Assembly: GCF_009193355.1 (NCBI RefSeq)
Contig: NZ_WBVT01000009.1
Location: forward strand, 29,403-93,402
Length of the DNA: 64,000 bases
Direction of reading: 5' to 3'
DNA from: Bifidobacterium leontopitheci
GTDB taxonomy: Bacteria > Actinomycetota > Actinomycetes > Actinomycetales > Bifidobacteriaceae
Under the pieces are notes generated by a model, which saw only the letters and a list, made by a program, of their open reading frames with translations, had not been told where the DNA came from and made no database searches. How positions within the stretch are numbered: position 1 is the stretch's first letter; the number at the start of each line of letters is the position of its first letter. The position numbers and the translations under genes were made by a program. This document shows, in pieces, positions 61,757-64,000 of this stretch.

Positions 61757-63472
61757 ATGGGAACATATCATCCGCAGGAGCCTCAGCCGCAGCCGTCCGG
61801 GCAGGCATCGTCGCCGCAACCGCAACAACCATATCCGCAATTCGTCCAGCCCACGCCGTCGCAATCCAACGCCGCGCCGCAACAACCGCAACAGTCATAT
61901 CCCCCATACGCGCAGCAATCGGCACAGACGCCGAGCCCATACGCAGCGCCTGCCGCCACGCCGTCGTACGTCACGCCGCAGCAGACTACGCCTTCCACCG
62001 AACCGCCATACGGCACACGCAACTACGGCGCACCCAACTACGTCGCTCCCAGCAACGCCGCGCCCGCCGCGCCGTATGCCGCGCCACAGGGCGGTGCCGC
62101 CCCCGCGAATCCGTACGCGCCCAGTACTCCCGCGGCCGCACATCCCAGCCCGAACGCGACGTCGGGCAGCCCATACACGTCGCCGCAGTACGATGTCCCT
62201 CAGACGCCCGCCGCACCCCATGCCGCACCCGGCAACCCGTACGCGCCCGCCGCGCCGTCGCCCGCATCACCGTACGCTCCGGCGCCCGGTCCCTACGCGG
62301 CCCCGACTGGCCAGTACGCGGGTCCGTATTCCCCGGCCGCGCCGCAACCCGCCGCCGGTCCGTACGCTGGAGCCCCGACAGCATCCGGAGCCCCGACCGC
62401 CGCCCCGACAGCCCCGGCTGGCGCATCCCCTTATGCCGTGCAGCCGTCCGGCAACTGGTATCAGCCTGCCGGCCCCTACGAATCCGCACCCAGCCGCAGC
62501 GATCCGCCGGCCAAGATCCGCCATTGGCTGCGCAAGGTCACGAACCGCGCGACCGGCCTCATCCTCGTCTACCAGGTCGTGTTCACCGCGGTCAGCTTCA
62601 TTGCGTCGTACGTGATCAGCCTGCTCATCGTCAACCTGGGACACGGCGGCAACGCCACCAACGCACAGGTTCGTGCCGAAATGGTGAACTGGAACGGCGT
62701 GCTCATGCTCGTCACCGTGCTCGGCGGACTGTGTTTCATCCTGCCGATGCGCCGCCGGATGATTTTCCGCCGCGGCTTCTGGGCCGGCGAAACCGGACAC
62801 GCGCGCATGAAACCGGCCTGGCTGATCGTGTTCATCGTCATCCTCATCTTCGTGCAGGTCGCGAGCATCCTCATCAACGCGGCCATCTCGAGTTTTGGCA
62901 CCGACGTTCCATCGCCCACGTCCGAAAGCCTCAACGAATCGTCGACCAACATCGCGATGTGGCTGTACATCGGCCTGGTCGCGCCCGTGGTCGAGGAGAT
63001 GGTGTTCCGCGGCGTGCTCATGCGCGGCCTCAAGCCGATCGGCAGGAACTTCGCGATCCTCACGTCCGCGCTCATGTTCGGCCTGTTCCACGATGACGTC
63101 GTGCAGGGCACGTTCGCGTTCTGCCTCGGCCTGCTGCTGGGGTTCGTGGCGATGGAGTATTCGCTGGTCTGGTCTATCGTGCTGCACGCGTTCAACAATG
63201 CGGTGCTCGGATTGCTGATGCCGTGGCTTATCGGCCTCATCGGCGAGACAGGGGCGACGGTCTACGCGCTGGTGCTGCTAGGCGTCGGCATCATCGGTTT
63301 CATCGTGGTCATGGTGATGTACGGCCGCGGGCTCGGCGAGTACCGGCGTGCGAACCGCAGTCCGCGCGGCACGTACGCGGCGTGGCTGGCCCCGGCGTTC
63401 CTGATTTTCGTGGCGATCAACGTGGCGCTCACGCTGTACTCGTTCCTCACCGCGCTGGGAGTGTTAGGTTAG
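61757..63472 (+). CDS. CPBP-family intramembrane metalloprotease with Pro/Ala-rich N-terminus
   Basis: Predicted 571-residue membrane protein. The first 250 residues are a low-complexity Pro/Ala/Gln/Tyr-rich cytoplasmic or surface-exposed arm with many YAPA/PYA-type units. About eight membrane helices follow. The CPBP (Abi/CAAX protease) motifs are present: EEMVFRG (about 413-419), FGLFHDD (His near 445) and HAFNNAV (near 478). Members cleave membrane substrates or aid bacteriocin self-immunity. There is no Shine-Dalgarno sequence; TAGACT (61745-61750) ends 6 nt before the ATG, so the message may be leaderless. Nothing in the neighbourhood indicates a substrate. Confidence 0.9.
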   Translation: MGTYHPQEPQPQPSGQASSPQPQQPYPQFVQPTPSQSNAAPQQPQQSYPPYAQQSAQTPSPYAAPAATPSYVTPQQTTPSTEPPYGTRNYGAPNYVAPSNAAPAAPYAAPQGGAAPANPYAPSTPAAAHPSPNATSGSPYTSPQYDVPQTPAAPHAAPGNPYAPAAPSPASPYAPAPGPYAAPTGQYAGPYSPAAPQPAAGPYAGAPTASGAPTAAPTAPAGASPYAVQPSGNWYQPAGPYESAPSRSDPPAKIRHWLRKVTNRATGLILVYQVVFTAVSFIASYVISLLIVNLGHGGNATNAQVRAEMVNWNGVLMLVTVLGGLCFILPMRRRMIFRRGFWAGETGHARMKPAWLIVFIVILIFVQVASILINAAISSFGTDVPSPTSESLNESSTNIAMWLYIGLVAPVVEEMVFRGVLMRGLKPIGRNFAILTSALMFGLFHDDVVQGTFAFCLGLLLGFVAMEYSLVWSIVLHAFNNAVLGLLMPWLIGLIGETGATVYALVLLGVGIIGFIVVMVMYGRGLGEYRRANRSPRGTYAAWLAPAFLIFVAINVALTLYSFLTALGVLG

Positions 63473-63709
63473 GAGGACCGGACGCGGGCGGCCGTGCGGC
63501 CGGAACGCGGGTGCGCTTTGCGTCTTGTGTACCGTGGGGTGCGTGGTGCTTTGCGTCTTGCGTACCGTGGGGTGCGTGGTGGTTCGCATCTCGTGCCGTG
63601 GGCGTGGAGCGTCCGGCATTTTGCGCAACGTGGACTTCGGCATAGGAGTCGGTGGTCCAGTTTGCGTAGGATTTCGGACACGATCGTGACGTGGGGGGCG
63701 TAGCGTGTC

Positions 63710-63922
63710 CTGGTGATTGGGACGCCGGCCGAAATCTGCCGTGTTTTGCGTCGCGTCCCACTGGTGATTGGGACGCGGCACGAAAAGCGCGCGTTTTCGG
63801 GCTTGCGTCCCATGATTGTGTGGTACATGAGCGCTTGTAAGCGGTCCCATGGGCTCGCGTCCCATCGACGATTGGGACGTGAGCTGAAAAACGCCGTTTT
63901 TCTTGCCGCGTCCCACTGTCGG
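63710..63922 (+). repeat. Family H dyad array (about 51-bp period)
   Basis: GATTGGGACG starts at 63715, 63766 and 63870, that is 51 and 104 (two times 52) bp apart, with a degenerate unit in the gap. Each start is followed by a complementary GCGTCCCA about 35 nt later. The rest of 63473-64000 has short GTGGGGTGCGTGGT-type direct repeats (63535-63575) and no gene. Confidence 0.75.
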
Positions 63923-64000
63923 GCGCCCTACCGCCCTGCCGCCAAGGAGCGATGGCAGGCGTCGCCACATCCCGCTTCCCGCACCCCACCCCCCGCACCC

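Noticed and set aside
1..64000. Insertion sequences, prophage or integrative element
   Set aside because: No transposase, integrase, recombinase or phage gene was recognised; repeats appear non-autonomous.

Overview
The window looks like chromosomal DNA of a Bifidobacterium species. It has high G+C, strong ribosome-binding sites mixed with apparently leaderless genes, a GH129-type alpha-N-acetylgalactosaminidase candidate, a GH43 exo-beta-1,3-galactanase-like surface enzyme, an IclR regulator next to leuCD, and many lipoproteins and sortase-type surface proteins. The genus call is inference from gene content. I see no rRNA, phage, transposase or CRISPR. One tRNA gene (Lys, anticodon TTT) is present.

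Layout. 200-1669 is a sugar symporter. 2036-10780 is one co-directional iron-import cluster: FTR1 permease, P19-type lipoprotein, DUF2318 Fe-S membrane protein, two FtsX/MacB-like permeases, their ATPase and an FMN-binding lipoprotein. It resembles the Campylobacter p19 locus, with a flavin lipoprotein at the end. 17027-11594 (minus) is a YhgE-YhgE-TetR operon with a tandem 17-bp operator at its promoter. 17835-20307 holds a small membrane protein, a HAD phosphatase and a lipoprotein, followed by the tRNA. 21981-21187 is a ZinT-like protein without a signal peptide. 25928-22205 (minus) is an ECF transporter (S, T and a fused double ATPase) with overlapping genes. 26404-34409 carries a C69 dipeptidase, two paralogous solute-binding lipoproteins and the GH129 enzyme between them. 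35480-41843 holds a GT2 glycosyltransferase, a TetR, a DinJ/YafQ toxin-antitoxin pair, a metallophosphatase and a LacI regulator. 43168-47373 is the large surface GH43 protein. 48968-51614 is IclR divergent from leuC-leuD. 52438-56331 is a SWIM/SNF2 helicase, 56801-60562 a CAP-domain and Ig-repeat LPxTG protein, and 61757-63472 a CPBP protease with a Pro/Ala-rich N-terminus.

The most unusual content is between the genes. At least six sequence-unrelated families of imperfect palindromes recur. In most of them the palindromes come in sets of two to four at a nearly constant, family-specific period: 51 bp (families D, E and, less regularly, H), 63 bp (F), 60-61 bp (G) and 71 bp (B and C). B and C share a central core although their palindromic arms differ. 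Two further families have copies inside reading frames: a 60-bp element (A) sits twice in frame in an iron-cluster permease, and a 170-bp element (I) lies in the linker of the fused ECF ATPase. A long form of family A (about 160 bp, four copies) shows compensatory stem changes, which suggests selection on a hairpin. These repeats are the best candidate for an undescribed system.

Several genes (26404, 36604, 37456, 38671, 48968, 61757) have a -10-like hexamer ending 6-8 nt before the start codon and no Shine-Dalgarno sequence, which points to leaderless mRNAs. All family assignments come from reading translated motifs by eye; no database search was run.
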